Below are positions 41,338 through 52,322 of a stretch of DNA of 64,000 nucleotides, piece by piece (position 1 is the stretch's first letter; every line of letters begins with the position of its first letter). Origin of the DNA: Cordylochernes scorpioides. Taxonomy: Eukaryota > Arthropoda > Arachnida > Pseudoscorpiones > Chernetidae. Position numbers and translations under genes: made by a program. The stretch covers positions 58,010,899 through 58,074,898 of the forward strand of contig CP092863.1 in NCBI GenBank assembly GCA_030710605.1, in the 5' to 3' direction. The notes under the pieces are model-generated. The model saw only the letters and a list, made by a program, of their open reading frames with translations, did no database searches and was not told where the DNA came from.

Positions 41338-43993
41338 CTTCTCCCTCCTCCGAAATGGTCGCGTCCTCGTGACCGTCTTCCATTCTCGCAAAGTAAGGCT
41401 TGATTCTGCTTATGTGAACTGTTGTAGGCTGTGTGCGGTTCCCAGGGTTATCTTCTGGCACGATGGAGTAGTTCACATCGGAAATTTTTTTCAGCACGAT
41501 GTAGGGTCCGAAATAGCGTCTCAAAAGTTTCTCACATTTTCCAGGTTTTCTTATTGGAGTCCACAGCGCTACCAAGTCACCTGGTTCATAACCAGTTTGC
41601 CGATGTTTTTGGTTGTAATAATTAATCATTTTTTCCTGACTTTTCTCGGTATTAACTTTCACAATATCTCTCATTCTCACGATTTTTTCCATCAACTTGC
41701 TCACGTACTCGTCATAATCCTCCGAATCGGGCTCAATGAAGATATTCGTGTCATCCAAAATCGAGACTGGTTCCCTTCCATACAAAAGGAAGAACGGGGA
41801 ATATTTGGTTGTTTCTTGTATTGTCGTATTGTAAGCATGGGTTATGAATGGTAGTATCTCGTCCCAATTCCTTTGATCTACGTTCACGTACATGCTTATC
41901 ATATTGATCAATGTTCTGTTCAATCGCTCTGTGAGGCCATTTGTTTGTGGGTGATAGCTTGTTGTGAGGCAATGCTGAATTTGACATATCTTGGTTATTT
42001 CTTTCACCAAATTGCTCGTGAATTGGCTTCCTCTATCGCTAATCAGATACCGTGGGGCTCCATGTTTCAAAATCACATTTTCTGTCAGAAATTTAGCAAC
42101 CTCCCTCGCTGTGGCATCGATGACAGCTTTCGTTTCCGCATATTTTGTGTAATAGTCGGTCAATACTATCATCCACTTCTTTCTGTTCTTCGTAGATGGC
42201 AATGGTCCCAAAAAGTCGATCCCAACTCTCTCGAAGGGATAATTTGCAGCAGGGATCGGATGAAGTAGGCCAGCAGGCAACTTATTAGAACCCTTCCTGC
42301 TTTGGCACAGATGGCAGGTCCTAACATATTCCACCACATCTTTCAGCATGGATGGCCAGAAATATTTATCCTTTAGACGGTTCATTGTTCTGGTCACACC
42401 TAAATGGCCACAGATCATATGATTGTGGTACTCTTTTAAAATGTCCCTCCTTCTCACTCTGGGTACCACCAGCAGCCAGGCTCTTCCTTCTGGCCTCGGA
42501 TTTCTTTTGTACAGACATCCGTTTTCTTCTTTAAAATTTTCAACGATCGATCGCTTGCCCTCCGTGTCACCGAGGCATCTCTTGATGTTTTCGATATATT
42601 CGTCGGAATCCTCGATGACTGGGTTGAAAAATAAACTATCATAGTTATCGTCAAAATCAGCCTCTGGTAATGGACCTCGTGAAAGACCATCTGCATCCAA
42701 ATGTTTTTTCCCGGATTTATAAATTATTTCGAAGTCATATTCTTGTATTTTTAATGCCCATCTTACAAGTCTACCTGTTGGATCCCGTAGGTTTCTTAAC
42801 CAACATAATGCGTGATGGTCCGTCATAACTTTGAAGCGCCTTCCATATAGATAAGGCCGCAACTTCGACATTGACCATACTAATGCCAAGCATTCCTTCT
42901 CCGTTGTCGAATAATTACGTTCTGGCTTGCTTAATGATCGACTTATGTATGAAATTACTTTTTCTTGACCATTGATAGTTTGAACAAGGGTAGCACCTAG
43001 GCCAATATTTGATGCATCGGTGTGGATCTGGGTCGGTGCTTCTGGGTCAAAATGTGACAATATCGGGGGATTTGTTAGCAAAGATTTCAGAGTTATAAAT
43101 GCTTCTTCCTGAGATTCTGACCAGATGAATGGAGAATCCTTTCTTGTTAGTTTGAACAGTGGGTCAGCTATTCGCGAGAAGTTCTTAATGAATTTCCTGT
43201 AATATGAGCAAAGTCCTATGAATGACTGAATTTCTTTTGTCTTTGAAGGACGGGGAAAATCTCTAATCGCTTTAACATTATGATCTGCCGGTTTAATTCC
43301 ATGTTTGCTTGTCACGTGACCGAGTATTTCAATTTCTTCAAATCCAAATCGGCACTTTTTCCCATTAAGCCTCAGGTTCGATTCACGAAAGCACTTTAAG
43401 ACAGCCTCAATCCTTCCGAGATGAGTGGTAAAGTCGGGACTGTAGATAACAACGTCATCTAGGTAACAGAGGCAAAATTTCCATTTAATGTTTTTTAGTA
43501 CATTGTCCATAATTCTTTCGAAAGTAGCTGGGGCATTGCACAACCCAAATGGCATAACATTAAATTCGTATAACCCGTGGGATGTTGTGAAGGCCGTCTT
43601 CTTCTTGTCTTGTTCCTCGATCTCTACCTGCCAGTATCCCGATCTGAGATCTATGGCCGTGAAATATCTAGATCCCTGAAGTGTGTCCATAACATCATCA
43701 ATTCTGGGGATCGGATAAACATCCTTTACCGTTATGCTGTTCAGTTTCCTGTAGTCCACACAAAATCGCCAATTGCCATCTCTCTTTCTAACCAAAATAA
43801 CCGGAAAAGCCCATGGACTAGAAGATGCCCTTATTACTCCCTCCTGGAGCATATCCTGAATTTGTTCTTTGATGATGTCTCGCTCCTTAGGGCTAACTCT
43901 GTACGGTTTGTGTTTTATCGGCTTCGCATTTTCTGTTTCAATTCTATGTTTTGTACAAATTCGTCTTGCCCAATTTTGATGAAAATAGATCAC
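41321..43993 (-). CDS. pol: Gyp-B pol: RT-RNase H-integrase, open
   Basis: 890 codons without a stop. Reverse transcriptase covers roughly residues 30-230 with FCVDYRKLN, YPIPRIDD and the active-site box CLCYLDDVVIY. RNase H follows with IHTDASNIGLGATLV (catalytic Asp kept), TEKECLALVW and TDHHALCWL, ending near ADGLSRGPL. Integrase has the zinc domain (HNHMICGHLG, CHLCQSRK), the D-D-E core (GIDFLGPL, SDRGSQFTSN, LTERLNRTL) and a C-terminal GPY-type module (YFGPYIVLKK). No chromodomain and no env follow. The frame ends 17 nt inside the 3' LTR (GEVSHSA). The protease is in the neighbouring frame because of a single extra base; the listed start is only where this frame opens. Confidence 0.94.
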   Translation of the reverse strand: MIYFHQNWARRICTKHRIETENAKPIKHKPYRVSPKERDIIKEQIQDMLQEGVIRASSSPWAFPVILVRKRDGNWRFCVDYRKLNSITVKDVYPIPRIDDVMDTLQGSRYFTAIDLRSGYWQVEIEEQDKKKTAFTTSHGLYEFNVMPFGLCNAPATFERIMDNVLKNIKWKFCLCYLDDVVIYSPDFTTHLGRIEAVLKCFRESNLRLNGKKCRFGFEEIEILGHVTSKHGIKPADHNVKAIRDFPRPSKTKEIQSFIGLCSYYRKFIKNFSRIADPLFKLTRKDSPFIWSESQEEAFITLKSLLTNPPILSHFDPEAPTQIHTDASNIGLGATLVQTINGQEKVISYISRSLSKPERNYSTTEKECLALVWSMSKLRPYLYGRRFKVMTDHHALCWLRNLRDPTGRLVRWALKIQEYDFEIIYKSGKKHLDADGLSRGPLPEADFDDNYDSLFFNPVIEDSDEYIENIKRCLGDTEGKRSIVENFKEENGCLYKRNPRPEGRAWLLVVPRVRRRDILKEYHNHMICGHLGVTRTMNRLKDKYFWPSMLKDVVEYVRTCHLCQSRKGSNKLPAGLLHPIPAANYPFERVGIDFLGPLPSTKNRKKWMIVLTDYYTKYAETKAVIDATAREVAKFLTENVILKHGAPRYLISDRGSQFTSNLVKEITKICQIQHCLTTSYHPQTNGLTERLNRTLINMISMYVNVDQRNWDEILPFITHAYNTTIQETTKYSPFFLLYGREPVSILDDTNIFIEPDSEDYDEYVSKLMEKIVRMRDIVKVNTEKSQEKMINYYNQKHRQTGYEPGDLVALWTPIRKPGKCEKLLRRYFGPYIVLKKISDVNYSIVPEDNPGNRTQPTTVHISRIKPYFARMEDGHEDATISEEGEVSHSA
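41338..41352 (-). other. Polypurine tract of Gyp-B
   Basis: Minus strand cggaggagggagaag directly before the LTR start. Confidence 0.85.
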
Positions 43994-44791
43994 TGTATTT
44001 CGATAAAACTTGCCTTAATTCATTCTTTTGGCTTAATGTCAGGTCCTCGTTTATCTGAATTTCCGTCACCTTATCTTCCTCACCATTTTCTATATAATTA
44101 ACCGTGGTGGGAGGACTTGCGTAGCCCAAGGTCTGATTCTTCATTATTTTTAATGTTCGAGGATAAGGATTAGTTATCCATAAATCTGCTAATTTGTTTC
44201 TTACCGTGATCAGACATCTAGCAATTCTAAGCCCATTTGTAAGAGTTAGCCTTTCATTTGGTTCAACCACGTATTCGCCATCACCGGCCTTCACGGTTAC
44301 CCTGACTAGTTTAACACAAAGCCGAGGCACTACTTCATCCTGCTGATTGATTATCTTCCTGGGTGCTTCGTTCGAGTCTTGACATTCGGTCACAATGTCA
44401 TATTCTAAAATATCCCGTTTGCAATTTATTTTCGCATTTAAACGCCTGAGAAGATCTCTTCCAATTATTAATGACCTCATATTGGACTCCAGAACTACAA
44501 ATCTATGATTCAACGACTTTTCGTCAATTTTTATAGCCACTGAAATGCTTCCCAATATATTAAGCCTTTTACCATCTGGGCCAATACACTTTCCATTATA
44601 GGTCTCAATACGAACGCCAGTTTCGAGAGCAGTTCTCAAATCCACAATCGAGAGATCCGCGCCTGTGTCAACCAAGGCTTCCAATATTCCAATTCTATCA
44701 ACGCTCACATTTATTCGGCTTTTTGAATCCATCTCTGTGATCGCGCCTATTTTCGACATGCCCTGGTTGACTGGAACAGGCGCGCTTTCTA
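43944..44791 (-). pseudogene. pol: Gyp-B protease region of pol, separated by a 1-nt frameshift
   Basis: Begins after the frameshift site at the gag stop and lies in the -1 frame relative to gag. It carries the aspartic protease motif ALVDTGADLSIVDL (about 44660) and the second conserved block LIIGRDLLRRLN. It ends at a stop just after SSKLGKTNLYKT, where an extra A in an AAAA run shifts the frame; the intended reading continues in the RT frame. The related Gyp-A element reads through here without a shift, so this is a mutation or a homopolymer sequencing error rather than a programmed event. Confidence 0.85.
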
Positions 44792-45898
44792 GTTTAAATC
44801 ATCCAACACCTCGAATCTGTTGTGAGTTGGAATGCTTGGTCTCTCACACACATCGGCGTATACCTCTGGGCTCAGGTTCCGGGTGTTCAGCGGTTTTTTG
44901 TCATCAGACGGGCTGTCTAGGCTAGGGGGAACTTCCTCAACCATGCGAACATATTTTATTCTGCAATACTTTGCCACATGACCCGGTCTATTACATCTAA
45001 AGCAGATAGGTCGTCCGTCCTCGGTTCTACCTCTATCATTCCGAGGTTTTCTATCATAAGTGTTGCCAGAAGGAGTTCGTCTATATGTATCCCTTTGAGT
45101 GGATCGGGGAAATGTACGAGTCTCCTGTGGGGGGAAGTAAGTTTGGTTTTGTCTTGGTGTTCCCATCATAGGCCTCGAGTAATTTTCAGTTTTATATGAT
45201 TGAAACTCTCTTGGTCGCCTGTTCCATCCGGCATGATTAGTTTCTTTTTGAGAAATCCGATTCATAAGAATTTTATTCTTCTCCTTTCGTTCCAGGTATT
45301 CCTTCTCGAACCCATCGATTCTCTTACATGCTTCCAGAAGTTCGTCGATGGTTTTAGGGGGGTTGAGATATAGCGCCAGCGCGTACTCTTTCTTTAGACC
45401 TCCGAATACAAATTGAATTTTTTCCATCTCTTCCATATTGGGCTGGACTTTGCTGCATTGAAGCAATATATCTTCAGCAAATCGCATCGCGAGTTCATTC
45501 AACCCCTGCATTCTGTTCAGTTTGAGCATCATCTCGTCCTTGTTCTCTAGCGACGCGAAGTCCTGGATGAGGCGAGTCTTGAAAATTTCCCAGGTGGCAA
45601 GATTGACCTTGTGGAATTCATACCAAGTTTTAGCAGGTCCGACTAGGTTCATGGCGGCGTAGCGGGTGATGATGTAATCCGCCCAGCGGTAAAGAAACCC
45701 AACTTCTTCAAGAGAAGTGATCCATTGGCGTGGGTCTTCGTCTCCAGCATACTTCCTGATGTTCAAGCTTGGATTAAAGGGTATAGGGTCGAAACCGGCA
45801 TCTCCACCAGTAGTTACACCTGCCTCGACCTTAGGTGCTTCTAAGGGTTTCTGATCAGCGTTCGCCATCTCATAAAATAAACCAGACCGCGTTCTCAT
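44789..45898 (-). CDS. gag: Gyp-B gag, intact
   Basis: 369 residues from the ATG at 45898, which lies inside the 5' LTR; about the first 28 codons are LTR-encoded. The capsid part includes DEDPRQWITSLEEVGFLY and RYAAMNLVGPAKTWYEFHK. A basic linker follows and then one zinc knuckle CFRCNRPGHVAKYC (C-X2-C-X4-H-X4-C, about 44965-45005). It ends with DDLN and TAG, and the last two codons form T TTA AAC. Gyp-A Gag aligns over its whole length, including the LTR-borne start. The protein would assemble the particle and bind the RNA; Pol would be made as a -1 frameshift extension. Confidence 0.94.
   Translation of the reverse strand: MRTRSGLFYEMANADQKPLEAPKVEAGVTTGGDAGFDPIPFNPSLNIRKYAGDEDPRQWITSLEEVGFLYRWADYIITRYAAMNLVGPAKTWYEFHKVNLATWEIFKTRLIQDFASLENKDEMMLKLNRMQGLNELAMRFAEDILLQCSKVQPNMEEMEKIQFVFGGLKKEYALALYLNPPKTIDELLEACKRIDGFEKEYLERKEKNKILMNRISQKETNHAGWNRRPREFQSYKTENYSRPMMGTPRQNQTYFPPQETRTFPRSTQRDTYRRTPSGNTYDRKPRNDRGRTEDGRPICFRCNRPGHVAKYCRIKYVRMVEEVPPSLDSPSDDKKPLNTRNLSPEVYADVCERPSIPTHNRFEVLDDLN
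44792..44798 (-). promoter_or_regulatory. -1 ribosomal frameshift site TTTAAAC
   Basis: The gag frame reads T TTA AAC TAG (minus strand). Protease lies in the -1 frame. Same heptamer and same position as in Gyp-A. Confidence 0.8.
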
Positions 45899-46106
45899 AA
45901 AGCAATCAACTATTATTTATTAATAATGAAAGAAGTTAAACTGATTTAGAGTAACAACGAACTAAACTCAAAAAAACAAAAGAAGCTCTATCAACTAATT
46001 GTATATCGCTCTTATATCAAAAGCCTTATTTACATAAATTTCTATTACCAATTATATTTTATACTAATTTACATATTTTTACAAAATAACTATGCAGAGT
46101 GTGACA
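45812..46106 (-). repeat. 5' LTR of Gyp-B
   Basis: Matches 41041-41337 apart from about three differences. Contains the gag ATG. The candidate primer-binding site (TGGTGGAGATGCCGG) follows it, within gag. Confidence 0.92.
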
Positions 46107-46696
46107 ATATTACTGAAAGTTATAATGATACAGTACATACTATAACAGGCTTTACACCTAGGTTCTTATACTATGGAATACAACCACAGTATATAGAACA
46201 TGACACAGAAACACATACACCAATAGAAAAAGCAAGAAAATTAACCAATGAAAGAACCATAAAATCCCATGAACACAGCAAACAGCTTTATGATATTAAA
46301 CACCCAGAACCCATTTTTAAAGAAGGAGATCAGGTATTAGTGAAAACCTTTATTTATCCAAACACTGGTAAATTAACACAAAGATATATAGGCCCATTTA
46401 AAATTTTAAAACAACTTTCTCCAGTCACATATGAAATAAATAAACCCATTTTACCTCAAAGAAAACAAACAGAAATTATACACTCAAATAAACTTAAATT
46501 ATTTTACCCAGAATCAGATTTTTTACTTCAAAATAGCACTAATTTAGAAAATGACTTAATAGTAAACCAAATTTCTAACACAAAGTTAATAGATATTGAT
46601 GATAAACCATGTTTTTTACAGAAAGGCCATATTTTGGATATGGACAATGGAGAACAAATATCAACCCCAATTCTTTTGCCTACACACATAACTTAA
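46107..46696 (+). CDS. pol: Gyp-C integrase C-terminal part (part 2)
   Basis: Continuation of the frame that was cut at 41040: after the ATAT duplication it reads TESYNDTVHTITGFTPRFL in phase. It contains the typical end of a gypsy integrase: KEGDQVLVKTF, a GPFKIL module and HSNKLKLFYP, then an acidic tail to the stop at 46694. No lesion was found, so before Gyp-B arrived this protease-integrase gene was open from 40046 to its end. Confidence 0.88.
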
Positions 46697-47053
46697 TGTC
46701 ACTTCAAATATCTCTTTATAATCATTTAATTACTCATCCATTTTATTGAAAAATACTTTTATATATTATTTACATGCATTTAAATGTTTATATTTTAGGA
46801 AAAACTCATTTTAAATTATATTTGTGTAAAGCTAAACATTTCTACTGCCATTTAATATTTTGAAATACAGCAGGCATAACGACATAATTATTCATATTTT
46901 AAATATCTTTTTTGGCTTCATATAAATTTTTATATTAATCTATCATTATTATTTCTTATATATAGTTTTATTTTAATTTCATATTTATATAAATTATTTA
47001 TAAACAAACTTTCTTTTGTTTATTTTGAAAAAATATAGACATTGATTTTTATT

Positions 47054-47058
47054 GTTTA
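47054..47058. repeat. Target-site duplication GTTTA of Cop-1 (left)
   Basis: gttta, repeated at 51548-51552. Confidence 0.93.
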
Positions 47059-47268
47059 TGTTGGATAACTGAATGCTACGACAGCTAGCGCCACACTGGA
47101 CCTATCATCATCACAACTGTTTGTTTACCTTCTTCTCTATAATTACAATAACTGTTCGCTACCATAACTTTGTCTTTTCTTGCTAAATGGATAATAAAGA
47201 TTATTATCATATAATCCTCAACGTCCTCATGCCTTCCTACAAGCTGTAAGTACCTAAATCTTACAACA
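47059..47268 (+). repeat. 5' LTR of Cop-1
   Basis: 210 bp, identical to 51338-51547. The sequence after it (tagattatgagactg) partly resembles the internal initiator-Met tRNA primer site of copia-type elements; this is weak. Confidence 0.95.
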
Positions 47269-47341
47269 ATTAGATTATGAGACTGAATATTGCATGAAAT
47301 TCAACTAACGAGTTAAGACAAAGAAAAAAGGCTTAGCAAAA

Positions 47342-47941
47342 ATGGCGTCACTCCCGAGCCACGATGTAACCCTAAATAAGCTCGACGGCTATAACTACTC
47401 ACTATGGTCTTTCAAAATTGAAATGCTCTTGCAAAAGGAAGATCTTTGGGAAGTTGTCACCGAAAATATTCCAGATGAACCTAAAATCGAATGGAAAAAG
47501 AAAGACTCAAAAGCTAGAGCTATCATTAATCTAAGCATCGCCGACTCACAAATTGTGCATGTCAAAAACCTACTAACAGCCAAAGCTACCTGGGACACTC
47601 TTAAAAATATCTATGAAAGAAAAACACTCTCAGGAAAAATTTATTTGCTAAGGAAACTATACAGCTTAAAACTCGAAGAAGACAAAGACATGCAACAGCA
47701 TATCACTACCATGATGGAACTTGTTGACAAACTGCGAACCATTGGCGAAACACTAAAGGACTCTCACATCACGGCTATACTGCTTTGCTCGCTTCCAAAG
47801 AGCTACTCCAATCTCATCACGATGTTGGAATCAAGGCCTGATGACGAGCTAACGCTTGAATTTACCAAGAACAAACTCCTTGATGAACACACACGCAGAG
47901 TAGAAAGCTCGAAAGACGAAAGCATGAATCAAAAGCCTTAA
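47342..47941 (+). CDS. gag: Cop-1 gag, cut short by a frameshift
   Basis: 199 codons from ATG 47342 with the typical copia Gag beginning (LNKLDGYNYSLWSFKIEMLL) and the later conserved LCSLPKSYSNLITMLE. It stops at TAA 47939. In the -1 frame the reading continues directly into a zinc knuckle CSFCHKPNHSKEEC (47992-48033) and the protease, so a single T appears to be missing near 47938. Copia elements normally make one Gag-Pol polyprotein, so this is a mutation or sequence error. The preceding codons do not form a canonical slippery heptamer. Confidence 0.88.
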   Translation: MASLPSHDVTLNKLDGYNYSLWSFKIEMLLQKEDLWEVVTENIPDEPKIEWKKKDSKARAIINLSIADSQIVHVKNLLTAKATWDTLKNIYERKTLSGKIYLLRKLYSLKLEEDKDMQQHITTMMELVDKLRTIGETLKDSHITAILLCSLPKSYSNLITMLESRPDDELTLEFTKNKLLDEHTRRVESSKDESMNQKP

Positions 47942-50900
47942 AAAGCCTCCACAGAGCTTCAAGCCAAAGAAGAGAAAAAGAGAAGAAATCCTGTTCATTC
48001 TGCCACAAACCAAACCACTCCAAAGAAGAATGTTGGCACTATCAAAAGCGAAACAACAGCAACAAAGAGTACAAATATGAAAACTTCAGAAGAGGAAACG
48101 TACCAAAGTACACAAATCAGTCGAGTGTCACCCAAGAACAACCCACAAACCAGAGAACAACAAAAGGACCTAACCCAAAAGCTCTCAATTGCACTCAACG
48201 AGAAGCAAGTGTACACAACTGGTTCGTCGACTCTGGAGCCACATCTCATATGGCGTACGATGAAAGCTTCTTCACTGAACTTAACAGAGAACAAACACAA
48301 AATGTTGTGGTTGCTAATGGCAATAAGCTGCAGGTCAAAGGGATAGGACAAGGAGAAATAAAAGTCATCACACCCCAAGGAAAGACTGACACCTTACTTC
48401 TCACAAAAGTTCTCTACATCCCGGAACTAACAGACAACCTTCTGTCAGTGAGTGCGGCCACCTCCAACGGATGTAAAGTGACGTTCAACAGAGATTGGTG
48501 TACCATCGAAAGAGACAACACAGCCCTCGCGAACGGTATACTTGACAATGGAATGTACCGACTCCACCTGGATGACAACCCCCAAACTCGCACATTCAAA
48601 GCAAATGTTGCAAAACAAAACCACTGCAAGAACAAAAATTGCCTCATGCTCTGGCACGACAGACTAGGACACAGAAATATAGAATCAATTAAGAAGATTC
48701 GAAATGAGAACCTAGCAAGAGGACTAAGTCTAAATAACTGTTCGCACAGCACAGACTGCGTTCAGTGCATTCAAGGAAAACTCACCGAAACCCCATTTCC
48801 AAAGAAGACAGAGTACAGAGCAACTGAAACGCTTCAACTTGTCCACAGTGATATCTGCGGTCCATTACCAACTAACTCTCTCAGCGGTAAGAGATACTTC
48901 ATCACCTTCACTGATGACTACAGCAGATACACGAAGACCTACCTCCTGAAAGGAAAAGACGAAGCCTATGAAAAAATAAAAGACTACGTCATCTCAGCAC
49001 ACACGGAATTTGGAAAAAATATCCAAACCATACGGACAGACAACGGTCGTGAGTACGTAAACCGACAAGTCGAAGATTTCCTGAACCAAAGCGGAATCAA
49101 ACATCAGCTAACAGTCCCCTACTCACCAGCCCAGAACGGAGTAGCAGAACGGAAAAATCGATCACTAATGGAGATGACAAGATGCATGCTGTTTGACTCA
49201 GGACTCCCACAATCTCTATGGGCGGAAGCGGTTACCACAGCTAATTACCTACACAACCGAATACCCTCGAAAGCTACAGACAAGACTCCATTTGAACTAT
49301 GGACCAACAGGAAGCCCAGTCTGAAGCATCTAAAAAGATTCGGATGTAAAGCCTTCGCCTATATTCCCAAGATAAAAAGAAACAAGTTGGATAGCAAAGT
49401 TATCGAAGGGATCTTTCTTGGATACGATGATCGAAGCAAAGGATACAGAATCCTGCACGATACAGACAACATCACAATCAGCAGATCCGTAAAATTTATA
49501 GAAAAAGAAAATGGGTTTCACCACGCTTCCACAAAAACAACTTCACCACAAGTACTAAGTACAGATCTAACTTCCTCCAATCATATTGGTAATGCAGAGG
49601 AAAGTCAGGAACCAGGAACACAATCCGAAAACCTTGAGGACTCAGAAACCGAGGATTACTTTCAACCCGGTACAAGCACAGGAACACAAGTGGTCACACA
49701 AAGAAGATCCACGAGACCAACAAAGGGAATACCTCCCATAAGAAATGACTACATGCTGTACAAAACTGAAGCTCAAGACATTCAGACACCCACCAGCTAC
49801 TCGGAAGTCCTACAATTACCAAAAATAGAAAGAGAAAAATGGCTACAAGCAATGAACGAAGAACTAAATTCTCTTGAGAAGAACAATGTATGGGAACTAA
49901 CGCCTCTACCTAAGGACAAAAAGATCATAGGATGTAAATGGACCTATAAACAAAAACTCAATTCCAAAGGAGAAATAGAGCGGTACAAAGCCAGACTCGT
50001 AGCAAAAGGGTTCAATCAGAAATTTGGCCGAGACTACGAAGAAACCTTTGCACCAATTGTGAAGCATTCTACAATTAGAGCCTTCCTAGCTGCATCAGTC
50101 TACAAAGGGATGCAAGTGAACCACCTCGATGTCAAGACAGCGTTCCTACACGGCGACCTAGATAAAGAACTCTACATGGAACTCCCAGAAGGACTCCATA
50201 CAAAACAAACAAACGAAGTCTGCAAACTAAAGAAGGCAATTTACGGTCTAAAACAAGCTGGAAGATCTTGGAACACAAACATTGCAAGCACTCTAATTAA
50301 AAATAACTTCAAACAGAGCCTTGTAGACCCATGTCTATTCACCAAGAATGAAGAAAACCATTCCATCTACTTGATTCTATATGTGGATGACATGCTCCTC
50401 GCAAGCGATTCCGAGATAATCATCCAAAACACTGTAAAAACTCTCGAAAAAGAATTCGAAATAAAGAACCTTGGAGACCCTACTCAATTCATTGGTATAG
50501 AAATCTCAAGGAACAGAGAAGGTGAACTCCTTCTGAGCCAAAAGAGTAAAATCCAAGAATTAGTTGAAAGGTACAATCTCCAAGAAGCGAAACCTACTTT
50601 CACTCCCATGGAAAGCGGATACCCCGGTATATCTGATGAAAAACTTCTACCAAACAACGTCCAATACCAACAACTGATAGGCTCACTATTGTACCTAAGC
50701 GTAGTATCCAGACCAGATATCGCAGCTCCAGTCTGCATACTTAGCAGCAGAAACCAGAATCCTAGAAATTGTGACTGGAATGCAGCAAAAAGAATCGTAA
50801 GATATCTAAAAACTACTAAAGAACTCGAGCTACGCATATCTAACCAAAACCTCCCACGCTGGAAGCATACAGCGATGCCACATGGGCAAGCGACAACACC

Positions 50901-51347
50901 GACAGAAAATCACTAAGCGGAAACTTGTTCCTACTGGGATCAAACCCCATCTCATGGATGACTGGGAAACAAGGTTGCGTATCTCTCTCATCCACCGAAG
51001 CGGAACTAATCTCCGCAGCTGAAGCCTCACAAGAACTGTTATGGCTTCTCGACTTGCTAAAGGATCTCGAACTGGAACAGAAAGCTCCAATCTACTTCCA
51101 CCAAGACAATCAATCATGTCTCAAGATATGTTCATCCGAAAAAGTGTCTTCTAGAACCAAGCACATCGCAACCAAGATCCATCACCTGAAGGATCTTCAG
51201 AAGAAGACAGTGATAAAAATGATCTACTGCCCAACTGGCGACATGAAGGCGGACATTCTGACCAAGCCGCTACCAAGGCCGACATTTGAGAAGTTACGCT
51301 ACAACCTCGTGATGTCTCCACATTTATGCCGGGGATTTGTTGGATAA
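47941..51347 (+). pseudogene. pol: Cop-1 pol (zinc knuckle, protease, integrase, RT, RNase H), one further frameshift
   Basis: Open from 47941 to 50916. Contains the zinc knuckle, protease WFVDSGATSHM (about 48223), integrase zinc domain (HDRLGHRN, CVQC), D-D-E core (HSDICGPL, RTDNGREY, QNGVAERKN), and RT with WTYKQKLNSKGEIERYKAR, DVKTAFLHGDL and the box ILYVDDMLLAS (about 50378). At about 50857 one base is lost in the RNase H region. The remaining part continues in the next frame as SDATWAS..., FLLGSNPISW, SLSSTEAELIS, then TKHIATKIHH and ADILTKPLP to the stop at 51345, which lies 10 nt inside the 3' LTR. Integrase before RT is the diagnostic Ty1/copia order. Confidence 0.93.
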
Positions 51348-51547
51348 CTGAATGCTACGACAGCTAGCGCCACACTGGACCTATCATCATCACAACTGTT
51401 TGTTTACCTTCTTCTCTATAATTACAATAACTGTTCGCTACCATAACTTTGTCTTTTCTTGCTAAATGGATAATAAAGATTATTATCATATAATCCTCAA
51501 CGTCCTCATGCCTTCCTACAAGCTGTAAGTACCTAAATCTTACAACA
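51338..51547 (+). repeat. 3' LTR of Cop-1
   Basis: 210 bp, identical to the 5' LTR. Preceded by ccggggatt (51329-51337), a short purine-rich tract. Confidence 0.95.
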
Positions 51548-51552
51548 GTTTA

Positions 51553-52322
51553 ATTTGTAATTATTTTATAGACATTTTGATTTCGTTTAATTAATTATTT
51601 TTGTAATAGCCATTTTTATTTTCAAATTTTAACTTTTTTTAATTTTTTTTCACAGGGGAGAAATATTATATAATCTAAAAATGCAAATATTTTATTTTAT
51701 TTTAAAAACATACCACTTTTAATTAATGTTGTTGTAAATATTTTACATTTTGATTTTATTTGTTGAGAAATTCACTCATATGATTCTATATATTTTTCCC
51801 TCACAAATTTTATATGGAACATTTCATATTAGAACATTCTTTTTTTTTAATGTAAATAATAAAACCTCATGTGTAAATATTTTTCATTATGTGGAAGTAA
51901 ATAACCCATTATTTTATGTTTTTATTCTGATCAAACCAAATAAATGTGAAACAAGATGTTGGATACCACTCGTCATTATGAGAAATAAATTTGTGATTTT
52001 CAAAAATATATTTTTTGGCATGTGGCAAAATACCTTTTGAATCTTGAGAGCCTGAGAAGGCCTACTCAATTCATGAGGTAAATCCCCTTATGAATTATAG
52101 GAAGGAGACACCTATAAATTCAAATAAGATTGGATAATTTTCAGCTACTGTCAAGAAAAAAGGTACCAATAGGAATATGTAGAAGGAATAAAGAGCATCA
52201 TTGATATAGTTTCAATTGGTATCCTCCATCTTAATTGATAATCTATGTAAATAATAATGATACTTTTTTTTTTACTTTGAAAATTACTCCCTAATTTTTT
52301 ATCCTTGGATTATCCTTATCCT
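51553..52322 (+). other. Gyp-C 3' non-coding region
   Basis: A/T-rich sequence between the Cop-1 insertion and the Gyp-C 3' LTR. Purine-rich segments occur at 51653-51661 and near 52100. No coding domain was recognised in its short frames. Confidence 0.6.

Larger units (their letters stand above)
41041..46106 (-). mobile_element. Gyp-B: nearly intact Ty3/gypsy element nested in Gyp-C
   Basis: Minus-strand element with 294-297 bp LTRs differing at about three sites, a purine tract, gag, protease and an 890-codon RT-RNase H-integrase frame. Target-site duplication ATAT lies at 41037-41040 and 46107-46110; removing the element plus one ATAT restores the Gyp-C reading frame exactly. One single-base frameshift near 43950 is the only lesion seen. 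Confidence 0.96.
47059..51547 (+). mobile_element. Cop-1: recent Ty1/copia element nested in Gyp-C
   Basis: 4.49-kb element with two 210-bp LTRs (TGTTG...CAACA) that are identical by eye, a 5-bp duplication GTTTA, and gag and pol in copia order (gag, protease, integrase, RT, RNase H). Two single-base frameshifts (about 47938 and 50857) interrupt an otherwise open coding region. Confidence 0.97.

Noticed and set aside
41369..44101. Plus-strand frames opposite Gyp-B pol
   Set aside because: Shadows of the intact minus-strand gene.
47941..47941. Programmed frameshift between Cop-1 gag and pol
   Set aside because: There is no canonical slippery heptamer before the stop, and copia elements usually use one frame; a single-base loss is simpler.
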